A stretch of DNA of 64,000 nucleotides from Polynucleobacter sp. AP-Titi-500A-B4 (GTDB lineage: Bacteria > Pseudomonadota > Gammaproteobacteria > Burkholderiales > Burkholderiaceae), in assembly GCF_018688095.1 (NCBI RefSeq), contig NZ_CP061311.1, positions 1,272,120 through 1,336,119 on the forward strand, written 5' to 3'. Position numbers and translations under genes: made by a program. This document shows positions 1-8,447 of the stretch, in pieces. The notes below the pieces were generated by a model, which was given only the letters and a program-made list of their open reading frames with translations, ran no database searches and was not told where the DNA came from. Position 1 is the first letter of the stretch. Every line of letters begins with the position of its first letter.

Positions 1-1
1 A

Positions 2-580
2 GCCACGATTGCTGACTGGGGTTTGCCATTTGCTGGACGTTTTGGCGGCCTCATTAAAGGCGATGCCCTTCAAAACATGGTCAACCGTGAAGTACAGAAC
101 AAAACGATTGAGCAGATGCGCATTCCTTTGGGAATTGTTGCTACTGAATTGCAATCTGGCAAAGGGGTTTTATTTCGCACAGGCAATACTGGTCAAGCAG
201 TACGTGCATCGTGCAGCGTACCTGGAGTCTTTCAACCTACTGTAATTGGTGGCAAAGAATATTTGGATGGCGGCCTAGTGGCACCGGTACCCGTCAGCTT
301 TGCAAGACAGATGGGTGCGACCCTGGTGATTGCGGTGAATATTTCTTCAGAACCTGTTCATCAAGACGCGAGTGGAACCTTTGGCGTTCTACAGCACACT
401 ATTTCGATTATGCAAAGAAGCATTAATCAATATGAACTCAAGAGTGCGGATATTGTGATTACCCCACAACTCAAACAAATGAGTAGTGGTGATTTCAAAT
501 CTAGAAACGCGGCGATCTTGGCTGGCGAAGTCGCAGCCCAAGAGCAAATAGCATTGATTAAGGAAAAGCTGAAAGGCTGA
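2..580 (+). CDS. Patatin-like phospholipase, RssA type (5' end missing)
   Basis: C-terminal part of a patatin-family (RssA/YchK-like) serine hydrolase. The reading frame is open from the first bases, so the gene begins before the window and the nucleophile motif G-x-S-x-G is not visible. What remains includes the conserved stretch RASCSVPGVFQP and the catalytic-dyad Asp in the motif YLDGGLVAPVPV, followed by the strand TLVIAVNIS typical of the family. A TTG at position 23 could be mistaken for a start, but family homology continues upstream of it. Members hydrolyse acyl esters of lipids; the natural substrate here is unknown. No terminator is evident before the toxin-antitoxin locus that follows. 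Confidence 0.85.
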   Translation, partial: ATIADWGLPFAGRFGGLIKGDALQNMVNREVQNKTIEQMRIPLGIVATELQSGKGVLFRTGNTGQAVRASCSVPGVFQPTVIGGKEYLDGGLVAPVPVSFARQMGATLVIAVNISSEPVHQDASGTFGVLQHTISIMQRSINQYELKSADIVITPQLKQMSSGDFKSRNAAILAGEVAAQEQIALIKEKLKG

Positions 581-635
581 GCCGGCAGGTCATAAACCCC
601 TGAATAATATGTCCTTTTTGTAATCATGGTATAGT

Positions 636-673
636 TCCATAGGTCTAATTGTAGTTACAATTAGACCTATGGA
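636..673. promoter_or_regulatory. Large perfect palindrome at the brnTA promoter and toxin start
   Basis: Two 18-bp arms (636-653 and 656-673) are exact reverse complements separated by 2 bp. The right arm contains the ATG of the brnT toxin gene (669-671). A TATAGT hexamer at 630-635 is a good -10 candidate just left of the palindrome; no clear -35 is seen. BrnA antitoxins are known DNA-binding autorepressors, so this is inferred to be the BrnA operator. In mRNA it could also form a hairpin hiding the start codon. Confidence 0.6.
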
Positions 674-938
674 GATTACTTATGACTGGGCAAAAAACGC
701 GCAAAACATCCTCGAACGAAATCTTCCCTTTGACCGGGTGGTGGATTTTGATTTCGAGACAGCAAATTTCACGATCGACAAGAGAAAAGACTACGGAGAA
801 ATTCGTAGATGTGCGATTGGTTACCTTGGAAGCAGGCTGCATTCCCTAGTATTCACCGAAACGCCAAAAGGAATTCGGGTAATTAGCTTTAGGAAGGCAA
901 ATAAACGAGAACTAGCAATCTATGAACAGAAAAAATAA
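669..938 (+). CDS. brnT: BrnT family ribonuclease toxin
   Basis: An 89-residue toxin of the type II BrnT/BrnA family. BrnT is an RelE-fold ribonuclease that stops translation when freed from its antitoxin. The sequence has the family layout: an N-terminal YDWAKNAQNILERN helix (compare the W-D-x-x-K-A-x-x-N pattern), a central beta region, and the C-terminal RVISFRKANKRELAIYE segment, which matches the family's conserved R-x-I-S-x-R-x-A-x-x-x-E. The ATG lies inside a large palindrome and has no good Shine-Dalgarno, so the message may be leaderless or poorly translated. It overlaps the antitoxin gene by 17 bp, which suggests coupled expression. Confidence 0.88.
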   Translation: MEITYDWAKNAQNILERNLPFDRVVDFDFETANFTIDKRKDYGEIRRCAIGYLGSRLHSLVFTETPKGIRVISFRKANKRELAIYEQKK

Positions 939-1194
939 AAACGATAAAGATGATTTTGAATGGACCGAGACGGAACTGAAGGCATCCAAAAAAATAAATT
1001 CGCTTCCAAAATCTCTACAATTAAAACTTGCAGCACGCAAAACTAGAGGTCCGCAAATAAGCCCCACTAAAGTCTCTACTACCATTCGTTTATCGAGTGA
1101 TGTAATTGCATCCTTCAAGGCAACTGGATCTGGATGGCAAACGAAAATTGATCATGCACTCAAGCAATGGCTTGAAGAACATACACTGACGTGA
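922..1194 (+). CDS. brnA: BrnA family antitoxin
   Basis: A 90-residue antitoxin that would bind and neutralise BrnT and repress the operon. The C-terminal half carries the ribbon-helix-helix-like pattern TTIRLSSDVIASFKATGSGW followed by QTKIDHALKQWL, which is the BrnA signature. The N-terminus is highly charged (many Lys, Asp and Glu), as in other BrnA proteins whose flexible part wraps the toxin. The start overlaps the end of brnT. It is the last gene of the two-gene operon and meets the C40 peptidase-like gene tail to tail after 9 bp. Confidence 0.88.
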   Translation: MNRKNKNDKDDFEWTETELKASKKINSLPKSLQLKLAARKTRGPQISPTKVSTTIRLSSDVIASFKATGSGWQTKIDHALKQWLEEHTLT

Positions 1195-1203
1195 CTAAAT
1201 TTT

Positions 1204-1863
1204 CTAAAGACTGCGTGACTTACGCTTGAGGTTCTTCACTTCGTTTAACAACTCTTGACGCTCAGCATCATTGAGGTTGTCACTACCGTCGAGACGACGG
1301 GCGCCATCAAAGCGTTTATCCCAATACAGGCTACCAAGATCGTCAACGCGAACACTAGTGCCTTTGGATGGTGAGTGAATAAATTTGTTGTCCCCAACAT
1401 AAATGCCCACATGCGAAAACGTTAAACGCATCGTGTTAAAAAATACGAGGTCGCCAGGTTGTAATTCATCGCGACCAATTGGCTTTCCAACACGACTCAT
1501 TTGTGTGGACTTGCGTGGTAACAAGAAGCCCAATTTATCTTTAAAGACGTAACCAACAAAACTGCTGCCATCCAAACCAGACTGAGGCAATTCTGCATCC
1601 CAGCGATAGCGCACGCCAATCACTTCCATCGCGCGATTAATTAACTCTTCAGATTTTCCGGTAACGGTATCGGCCAAACGATCAGATACTCGAGCGATAT
1701 AAGCCCTACCCGCCTGGAACATACTTTCTTTTGGAACCACTGCATCTGCAGTTGCGGTTGAATTGTCAGGCGCAGTCGTATCCGCTGCGAAGGCAGTAAA
1801 CGAGACAGTCAAACCCAAGGCAAAACCCAAGGTTTGAGAAAGTAGCGCTTTTTTCAGTGACAT
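1204..1863 (-). CDS. NlpC/P60 (C40) family protein lacking the catalytic Cys
   Basis: A 219-residue exported protein with an N-terminal signal peptide (residues about 1-27, ending AFAADT) and a C40 peptidase domain (about 75-190) resembling cell-wall gamma-D-glutamyl endopeptidases. The domain is well kept: ELINRAMEVIGVRYRW, LQPGDLVFFNT, and the histidine motif FSHVGIYVGD (His151), with His163 nearby. At the nucleophile position, however, the usual D-C-S-G-F reads D-G-S-S-F. Gly99 (GGC, positions 1567-1569) replaces Cys and Ser101 replaces Gly. As written it should not be a thiol peptidase and may be a peptidoglycan-binding pseudoenzyme. It has its own upstream gap of about 150 bp for a promoter. 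Confidence 0.85.
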   Translation of the reverse strand: MSLKKALLSQTLGFALGLTVSFTAFAADTTAPDNSTATADAVVPKESMFQAGRAYIARVSDRLADTVTGKSEELINRAMEVIGVRYRWDAELPQSGLDGSSFVGYVFKDKLGFLLPRKSTQMSRVGKPIGRDELQPGDLVFFNTMRLTFSHVGIYVGDNKFIHSPSKGTSVRVDDLGSLYWDKRFDGARRLDGSDNLNDAERQELLNEVKNLKRKSRSL

Positions 1864-1921
1864 CGGATCAGTTTAACAAAGAACCCTTATTTAACCAAGC
1901 CTTGACTGTAGTCTTAAGTCT

Positions 1922-1935
1922 TTGTTTATAAACAA
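1922..1935. promoter_or_regulatory. 14-bp perfect palindrome upstream of the C40 gene
   Basis: TTGTTTATAAACAA is its own reverse complement and lies in the 147-bp gap between the leftward C40 gene and the upstream yejF. It is 59 bp before the C40 start codon, so it may be part of the promoter or an operator. The function is not known, and the AT-rich composition makes a chance origin possible. Confidence 0.25.
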
Positions 1936-2010
1936 TTTTTTGCACCTTTTAGGGGTCATTATTGGAAAAATGCACCAAATTAGTCCCAAAAGAGTGGTTT
2001 TGAACTAGAG

Positions 2011-3648
2011 CTAAGTAAGCTCGGCGGCCGCAAATAACTCTTTGGTATAGATCTGCTTGGGGTGCTTGATAAGGGTTTCGGTATCCCCAAACTCCACCAC
2101 TCTGCCCTCTTTGAGCACAATAACCTCGTGCGACATAGCCCGAATCACGGCCAGGTCATGGCTGATCATCAGATAAGCCAGGTTGTACTTCTTCTGTAGC
2201 TCTGAGAGCAAAGCTAAGACCTGTTTTTGAATGGATACATCCAATGCTGAAGTAGGCTCATCCAAGACCAAAATCTGTGGGCGCAAAATCAAGGCACGCG
2301 CAATCGCAATACGTTGACGTTGACCACCAGAGAACTCATGAGGGTAGCGCGTTAACGCCGAGCGATCTAAACCAACTTCTTTGAGCATATCCACTACGCG
2401 AGATTCACGTTCCGCCGCAGACAGTTTCGGATAATGCACATCCAATCCTTCAGCAATAATTTGCATCACGTTCATACGCGGTGATAACGAGCCAAACGGA
2501 TCTTGAAAAATCACTTGTAAGCTTGAGCGCATTGCGCGACGCTCTACTGCTTTTAATTTCTGCCAATCCTTGCCCAGCACATCGACATCACCCGTTACTT
2601 GCGCCGCAGAGTCACCTAATAAGCCAAGGACAGCCATGCCTAAGGTGGTCTTGCCTGAGCCTGACTCACCGATAACGCCAATCGTCTGGCCTTGCTTGAG
2701 ATTGAAGGACACTTTTTTCAATACTTTATGTGGTGGCGCTTTTTTAAACCAGGAGCTTGATTCTGAGCTTGGGTAAGCAACAGATAACTCTTCCGTCTTT
2801 AAGAGAACTGGCGCCAAAGGCATGACCGGTGCAAGTTCACGCACAGGCTCACTGTTAACCAAGGCACGGGTGTAAGGATCGCTTGGATGTTCAAAGACTT
2901 GTTTTGTTGAGCCAGACTCCATGAGGTTGCCTTGGTTTAACACTGCAACCCGCTGCGCAAAGTGCTTCACTAAATTGAGATCATGCGTAATCAGCAGAAT
3001 ACCCATGCCACCATGCTCTTTGGATTCTTCTTGCAACTCCTTGAGTAGATCCAAAATTTGCAAACGTAAACTCACATCCAAAGCCGTTGTTGGTTCATCT
3101 GCAATCAAGAGACGTGGTTTACAAGCCAGCGCCATGGCAATCATCGCGCGCTGACGTTGCCCCCCAGAGAGTTGATGGGGATAAGAATGGAAACGACGCT
3201 CTGGTTCAGGGATGCCTGTCTTTTTGAGCAAATCAATGGCTGCATCAATGCAATCAGACTTTGAGATGAGGGGTTGATAGATCTGCACTGCCTCAATAAT
3301 TTGATTGCCAATCGTAAAGAGTGGATTAAGCGCTGTCATCGGCTCCTGAAACACCATAGCGATCTCGCGCCCACGTATTTCACGAATATCTTCAATCGGC
3401 AAAGACAGCAAATCTAGCGTGCCACTGCCATCCTTTTTGTTCCACAGAATCTTTCCAGAGACTTTGGCACCTTCGGGCTCTAGCCTTAATGGTGCAAGCG
3501 CTGTTAAGGTTTTGCCAGAGCCAGATTCGCCAACCAGGGCAACACGTTCGCCAATACCGATTTCTAAATCCAAATGATTGACGGCGAACTTCTCGCGGCG
3601 ACCTCCTCCAAAGGAAATTGACAAATCCTCATAACGTAGCAAGCTCAT
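2011..3648 (-). CDS. yejF: Peptide ABC transporter, tandem ATPase (YejF-like)
   Basis: A 545-residue protein with two ABC ATPase domains that powers peptide import at the inner membrane. Domain 1 (about residues 5-255) has Walker A GESGSGKT at 40-47, signature LSGGQRQR and Walker B LLIADEPTTALD. Domain 2 (about 285-540) has a second GESGSGKT, FSGGQRQR and LVLDEPTSALD. A C-terminal oligopeptide extension follows each domain (for example PYTRALVNSEP), as in Opp/Dpp/Yej ATPases. The fused-domain architecture is the YejF type. The ATG overlaps the stop of yejE by 4 bp (ATGA), and a strong GGAGG lies upstream. It is last in the yejABEF operon. Confidence 0.93.
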   Translation of the reverse strand: MSLLRYEDLSISFGGGRREKFAVNHLDLEIGIGERVALVGESGSGKTLTALAPLRLEPEGAKVSGKILWNKKDGSGTLDLLSLPIEDIREIRGREIAMVFQEPMTALNPLFTIGNQIIEAVQIYQPLISKSDCIDAAIDLLKKTGIPEPERRFHSYPHQLSGGQRQRAMIAMALACKPRLLIADEPTTALDVSLRLQILDLLKELQEESKEHGGMGILLITHDLNLVKHFAQRVAVLNQGNLMESGSTKQVFEHPSDPYTRALVNSEPVRELAPVMPLAPVLLKTEELSVAYPSSESSSWFKKAPPHKVLKKVSFNLKQGQTIGVIGESGSGKTTLGMAVLGLLGDSAAQVTGDVDVLGKDWQKLKAVERRAMRSSLQVIFQDPFGSLSPRMNVMQIIAEGLDVHYPKLSAAERESRVVDMLKEVGLDRSALTRYPHEFSGGQRQRIAIARALILRPQILVLDEPTSALDVSIQKQVLALLSELQKKYNLAYLMISHDLAVIRAMSHEVIVLKEGRVVEFGDTETLIKHPKQIYTKELFAAAELT

Positions 3649-4670
3649 GAGCGACCTCCACTCATCAGACCCGCTTTTCGAGAGTCATAGGCGTCACGCA
3701 GTGCCTCGCCCATAAAAGTGAGTAGCAGTAGCGTTGCCACCAAGACCACAAAGGTTGATAGTGAAATCCACCATGCGTCTAAATTGCCCTTGCCTTGGGA
3801 AAGCAACTCACCCAAGCTTGGCGTACCCGGAGGCACGCCTAAGCCCAAGAAATCCAAACTCGTGAGCGACAAAATCGCGGCGCTCATACGAAACGGCAAA
3901 AAAGTAATCACCGGCGTCAAACTATTAGGCAGAATATGACGCCACATGATTTGTACATTCGTCAGGCCCAATGCTCTGGCAGCGCGCACATACTCTAAGG
4001 CGCGGTTGCGAAAGAACTCAGCACGAACGTAATCAGATAAGCCCATCCAACCAAATGCTGCTAATAAGATAATCAGAAGCGAAACGCTAGGATTAAAAAT
4101 CGAGGCAAAGATGATCAAGAGATAAAGCTCTGGCATGGCTGACCATATCTCAATCAATCGTTGAGAGATCAAATCAAATTTGCCACCAAAAAATCCCATC
4201 AAGGATCCCGTGATGATGCCAACCGTTACCCCTACGATGGTTAATGCCAAGCCAAACAATATGGATAAGCGGAAACCATAAATGAGACGTGAAAGCACAT
4301 CGCGCCCACGATCATCAGTGCCTAGCCAGTTTTGCCATGAAGGTGGTGCAGGATTGGGAACTTGTGAGAAGTAATTGAGCGTCTCATAGCTATAGGTAAT
4401 GGGTGGATAGATAGCCCAATTACCATTACTCGTAATGTTGCGACGAATATCTGGGTCCAAGAAATCCGTTGGTGTTGCAAAATCTCCACCGAATACTGTC
4501 TCCGCTTGATTCTTGGCGATCGGGAAATAAAAATGGCCGTCATAACGCACGATCAATGGCTTGTCATTCGCAATGATTTCAGCGCATAAAGAAAGGCCAA
4601 AGAGAATCACGAAGATCCACAAGCTGGCATAGCCTCTACGATTACTTCTAAATCGTTGCCAGCGACTCAT
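3645..4670 (-). CDS. yejE: Peptide ABC transporter permease (YejE-like)
   Basis: A 341-residue inner-membrane permease of the BPD type. A first membrane helix (LWIFVILFGLSLCAEIIA) is followed by a periplasmic region with the YejE-specific stretch HFYFPIAKNQAETVFGGDF. Five C-terminal helices follow, with the permease EAA-like loop around YVRAARALGLTNVQIMWRHI. It would pair with YejB to form the channel for peptides delivered by YejA. It overlaps yejB and yejF by 4 bp at each end, indicating translational coupling. YejABEF in enterobacteria carries microcin C and peptides; the substrate here is inferred only. Confidence 0.93.
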   Translation of the reverse strand: MSRWQRFRSNRRGYASLWIFVILFGLSLCAEIIANDKPLIVRYDGHFYFPIAKNQAETVFGGDFATPTDFLDPDIRRNITSNGNWAIYPPITYSYETLNYFSQVPNPAPPSWQNWLGTDDRGRDVLSRLIYGFRLSILFGLALTIVGVTVGIITGSLMGFFGGKFDLISQRLIEIWSAMPELYLLIIFASIFNPSVSLLIILLAAFGWMGLSDYVRAEFFRNRALEYVRAARALGLTNVQIMWRHILPNSLTPVITFLPFRMSAAILSLTSLDFLGLGVPPGTPSLGELLSQGKGNLDAWWISLSTFVVLVATLLLLTFMGEALRDAYDSRKAGLMSGGRS

Positions 4671-5743
4671 GAGCCACCTCCAGCACCAAACTGAATACGC
4701 GGATCAACATAGACGTAGCAGAGATCAGAGATCAACTTTGTGAATAAGCCGATCAAGGTAAATAGATACAAAGTACCGAACACTACTGGATAGTCACGGC
4801 GCATCACCGACTCATAAGAGAGCAAACCGAGCCCATCGAGTGAAAATAAGGTTTCAATTAACAGCGATCCCGTAAAGAAGGCGCCAATAAAGGCTGCAGG
4901 AAAGCCAGTAACCAGCGGCAACATCGCATTGCGAAAGACATGCTTCCACAACACTTGCTTTTCAGTTAAGCCTTTTGCTCTTGCAGTTAAGACATACTGC
5001 TTACGAATCTCTTCTAAGAAAGAATTCTTGGTCAACATAGTGACCACTGCAAAACTGCCCAAAACAGATGCAGTAATTGGTAAGACTAAGTGCCAAAGAT
5101 AGTCCATCGCCTTGCCTATCAAACTCAGCTCGGTCCAGTTATCCGAGGTCAATCCTCGCAAGGGGAAGATTTGCAGAAAGCTACCGCCGCCAAAGATCAC
5201 CAATAAGAGCACACCCAATACAAAACCAGGAATGGCATAACCCACCAAGATCATTGTGCTCGTTACAGCGTCAAAGCGTGAACCATCACGTACTGCTTTA
5301 GCAATCCCCAGTGGAATCGATACTAAATAGGTAATAAAGAATGTCCACAAGCCAATACTGATCGACACCGGTAATTTAGAGACCACCAAACGCCACACGC
5401 TTTCATGCTGGTAATAACTATCACCCAAATCAAAGCGGGCAAAGCGACCTAACATCATGAAATAACGCTCAAGCGGTGGCTTATCAAAACCATAAAGGGC
5501 TTTAACTTCTTCTAAGCGTTGGGCATCGATACCTTGGCGTCCACGGTACGTCGCACCAGCACCAGAGGACTCGGTGCCGCCAACTGCTGCATCGCCCTTA
5601 CCTTTGAGTTCGAGCACCATTTGTTCCACAGGGCCGCCTGGTACAAACTGCACTACAGCAAAGGTCAAGGTCAAGACGCCCAACAAGGTTGGGATCATGA
5701 GCAATAAACGTTTGAAGATGTAGGCGCGCATTTGTCCTTGCAT
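4667..5743 (-). CDS. yejB: Peptide ABC transporter permease (YejB-like)
   Basis: A 358-residue permease. The N-terminal helix is followed by VQFVPGGPVEQMV, characteristic of the DppB/YejB group, and a long periplasmic loop leads to a bundle of five helices. The cytoplasmic EAA-type loop is visible as VLTARAKGLTEKQVLWKHVF. The start ATG at 5743 overlaps the stop of yejA (TAATG) and is preceded by a strong GAGGAGG, so this start is preferred over the Met four codons later. It works with YejE. Confidence 0.93.
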   Translation of the reverse strand: MQGQMRAYIFKRLLLMIPTLLGVLTLTFAVVQFVPGGPVEQMVLELKGKGDAAVGGTESSGAGATYRGRQGIDAQRLEEVKALYGFDKPPLERYFMMLGRFARFDLGDSYYQHESVWRLVVSKLPVSISIGLWTFFITYLVSIPLGIAKAVRDGSRFDAVTSTMILVGYAIPGFVLGVLLLVIFGGGSFLQIFPLRGLTSDNWTELSLIGKAMDYLWHLVLPITASVLGSFAVVTMLTKNSFLEEIRKQYVLTARAKGLTEKQVLWKHVFRNAMLPLVTGFPAAFIGAFFTGSLLIETLFSLDGLGLLSYESVMRRDYPVVFGTLYLFTLIGLFTKLISDLCYVYVDPRIQFGAGGGS

Positions 5744-7611
5744 TATTTAGCCTCCTCTTTCCACCAGTTTTGCATGATCCAAGGCTCTGCCTGGTAATAC
5801 AAAGGAGGCTCTGGGTAACGCATCTCATTGCGGAAGGCAACACGATGTGTTGGGTTATACCACTGGGGTATCACGTAATAACTATTCCACAGTACACGAT
5901 CGAGCGCTCTACAAGCAGCACGCAACTCTTCACGATTTTGCGCCTTTGTAATCTCTTCAATTAAAGCGTCGACAACGGGTGATTGAATGCCGATGATATT
6001 GTCAGAGCCTTTTTCTTTGGCCGCTTGACTGCCAAAACGATCCCATAATTCATTTCCAGGATTTTGTGAATCAGGAAAGCGCGTTGTCGTCATATCAAAG
6101 TCGTACTCATTCATGCGCTTTTGATACAAAGCAAAGTCACTCGTACGAATGTCTAACTGAATACCCAACTTTTCTAAGTTGCGGCCATAAGCAGAAAGCA
6201 CTCTTAAGAAAAATCCGCCGTTCTCGACCATCTCAATCCGAAATGGTTCGCCCTTTTCATTGCGGAGTGCACCATCGCGATATTGCCAGCCAGCGTGCAT
6301 GAGTAATTCACGGGCTTGGCGAAGATTCTGCCGCAGACTGCCTGGCGACTTGGTTGAAGGCGGCGCAGGCATCGGACCAAAGACGGCATCAGGCACCCAC
6401 TGTGGATATTTAGCTTTGAGTGGTCTCAGTAGTTTCAACTCAGCTTCTGTAGGTTTACGAGGACCATCGAAATTGGCGCTCAAATCGCTATTGGTAAAGT
6501 AGCTATTGATGCGACCGTACTGATCAAAAAATATTTGGCGGTTGAGCCACTCAAAATCTAAAGCCAAACCCAATGCTTGGCGAACGCGTGGATCTTGCAA
6601 AGTGGGTTTGCGCACATTCATGGCAAAGCCCTGCATACCAGCACCATTATGATTAATGAAGGCTTTCTTTAAGAGTGTGCCGTTATCAAACTTAGAGCCG
6701 ACATACCCTTTAGCCCAGATCTTGGCACGGTACTCTACCAATGCATCAAACTCACCCGCTTTAAATGCCTCAAGTCTCACAGCATCATCGCTATAGAGTT
6801 TGTATAGGACGCGATCAAAGTTATAAAACCCAACGCGCACATTTAAAGGCTTACTCAATTGATCGGCCCAGTACTGTGGGTTTCTCTTATAGGTAATCGA
6901 CTTGCCAGCCTTGAAGGACTCAATCAGATAAGGTCCACTACCAATCGGAGTTTCAAAGGCAATCTTGTCAAACGCAATCATGGTGCCGTCTGGACGCCTG
7001 CCCCAGTTGCGAGAGAAGATGGGTAGCGTCCCTACCATGATCGGTAGTTCTGTATTGTTATTCTTGAAATCAAAGCGCACCACTCGATCTGAAATCACGA
7101 CCGCTTGCTTCACATCGGCAAAAGTCGTTTTATAACGAGGATGTGCAAGGCCACTCATTAATGTATCAAAGCTATGTTTGACATCTGCAGCCATCACTGG
7201 CGTGCCATCAGAAAATTTGGCTTCTGGCCGAATATGAAAGGTGACTGATTTACGATCCTTAGCAACGTCAATATCGTCAGCAAGTAAACCGTAAATACTC
7301 GACACTTCATCCGCGCTACCCTCGGCAAGAGATTCAAACATCAAATCAATTCCAGGAGCTGTGACACCACGCAAGGTGTAGGGATTGAACTTATCAAAAC
7401 TGGTTCGTTGACCTGGATTTGGCAAAGTCAGGGTGCCGCCTCTAGGCGCATTGGGATTGACGTAGTCAAAATGGGCGAACCCATCTGCATACTTTGGCTT
7501 ACCGTATTGCGCAATTCCTTGGGCCGCTTGCACAAAATTGCCGCTAAGCCCCACTAGCAGAGCTAGCAGTAAGAAATGGGCAGTTTGGCGAAAAAGGGTT
7601 TGAGCTGGCAT
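5743..7611 (-). CDS. yejA: Peptide ABC transporter substrate-binding protein (YejA-like)
   Basis: A periplasmic family-5 solute-binding protein of about 622 residues. A signal peptide (LLLALLVGLSGNFVQAAQG) precedes the mature protein. YNPTHRVAFRNEMRYPEPP near the C-terminus and GGTLTLPNPGQRTSFDKFNPYTLRG near the N-terminus are typical of YejA (the second is quoted in part: GGTLTLPNP ... FNPYTLRG). The ATG at 7611 was chosen because the longer frame opens only with a TTG at 7635, close to the divergent fabI start. First gene of the leftward yejABEF operon. It captures peptides and delivers them to YejB/YejE. Confidence 0.9.
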   Translation of the reverse strand: MPAQTLFRQTAHFLLLALLVGLSGNFVQAAQGIAQYGKPKYADGFAHFDYVNPNAPRGGTLTLPNPGQRTSFDKFNPYTLRGVTAPGIDLMFESLAEGSADEVSSIYGLLADDIDVAKDRKSVTFHIRPEAKFSDGTPVMAADVKHSFDTLMSGLAHPRYKTTFADVKQAVVISDRVVRFDFKNNNTELPIMVGTLPIFSRNWGRRPDGTMIAFDKIAFETPIGSGPYLIESFKAGKSITYKRNPQYWADQLSKPLNVRVGFYNFDRVLYKLYSDDAVRLEAFKAGEFDALVEYRAKIWAKGYVGSKFDNGTLLKKAFINHNGAGMQGFAMNVRKPTLQDPRVRQALGLALDFEWLNRQIFFDQYGRINSYFTNSDLSANFDGPRKPTEAELKLLRPLKAKYPQWVPDAVFGPMPAPPSTKSPGSLRQNLRQARELLMHAGWQYRDGALRNEKGEPFRIEMVENGGFFLRVLSAYGRNLEKLGIQLDIRTSDFALYQKRMNEYDFDMTTTRFPDSQNPGNELWDRFGSQAAKEKGSDNIIGIQSPVVDALIEEITKAQNREELRAACRALDRVLWNSYYVIPQWYNPTHRVAFRNEMRYPEPPLYYQAEPWIMQNWWKEEAK

Positions 7612-7661
7612 ATATGCAACAATTGTAGATAGCAAATCATATTTGAAGCAAAGGACACAAC

Positions 7662-8447
7662 ATGGGCTTTCTCTCCGGCAAAAAAATCCTCATTACCGGC
7701 CTCCTCTCCAACCGCTCCATCGCCTATGGCATTGCCAAGGCCTGCCACCGTGAAGGTGCTGAACTTGCCTTTACCTACGTAGGTGAGCGCTTTAAGGACC
7801 GTATTGTCGATTTTGCAAAAGAATTCAATACCGAGCTCATTTTTGACTGTGATGTAGGCAGCGATGAGCAGATTTCCGCCCTCTTCAAGGATTTAGCAAA
7901 ATCCTGGCCTCAGTTTGACGGTTTTGTACACGCGATTGGCTTTGCGCCACGCGAGGCAATTGCCGGTGACTTTCTAGAAGGTCTCTCACGCGAAGGCTTC
8001 AAGATTGCGCATGACATTTCTGCATACAGCTTCCCAGCCATGGCAAAAGAAGCATTACCCATGTTGCGCGATAAATCTTCATTGCTCACTTTGACCTACT
8101 TAGGCTCAATGAAGAATGTTCCCAACTACAACACCATGGGTTTAGCAAAAGCTTCGCTCGAGGCATCTGTACGTTACCTTGCCGGTTCCGTTGGGCCCAA
8201 GGGCATTCGTGCAAACGGTATTTCTGCGGGCCCAATCAAAACATTGGCTGCTTCTGGTATCAAAGGCTTTGGCAAGATTTTAGAAGCTGTTGAACAAACC
8301 GCACCACTACGTCGCAATGTAACGATTGATGATGTGGGCAATACTGCCGCCTTCTTGTTATCTGATTTGGCAAACGGCATTACCGCTGAAATCATTTATG
8401 TAGACAACGGCTTTAGCCAAGTTATAGGTGGAATGGAAGACGCTTGA
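7662..8447 (+). CDS. fabI: Enoyl-[acyl-carrier-protein] reductase (NADH) FabI
   Basis: A 261-residue short-chain dehydrogenase that performs the last reduction of each fatty-acid elongation cycle (enoyl-ACP to acyl-ACP with NADH). The FabI-type cofactor start ITGLLSNRSIAYGIA replaces the usual GxxxGxG. The active-site residues Tyr146, Tyr156 and Lys163 are visible in LTYLG and PNYNTMGLAK, followed by SAGPIKTLAASGI. It is divergent from yejA with a very short shared promoter gap of about 50 bp. Its stop overlaps the start of chrA. Length and motifs match typical FabI. Confidence 0.96.
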   Translation: MGFLSGKKILITGLLSNRSIAYGIAKACHREGAELAFTYVGERFKDRIVDFAKEFNTELIFDCDVGSDEQISALFKDLAKSWPQFDGFVHAIGFAPREAIAGDFLEGLSREGFKIAHDISAYSFPAMAKEALPMLRDKSSLLTLTYLGSMKNVPNYNTMGLAKASLEASVRYLAGSVGPKGIRANGISAGPIKTLAASGIKGFGKILEAVEQTAPLRRNVTIDDVGNTAAFLLSDLANGITAEIIYVDNGFSQVIGGMEDA

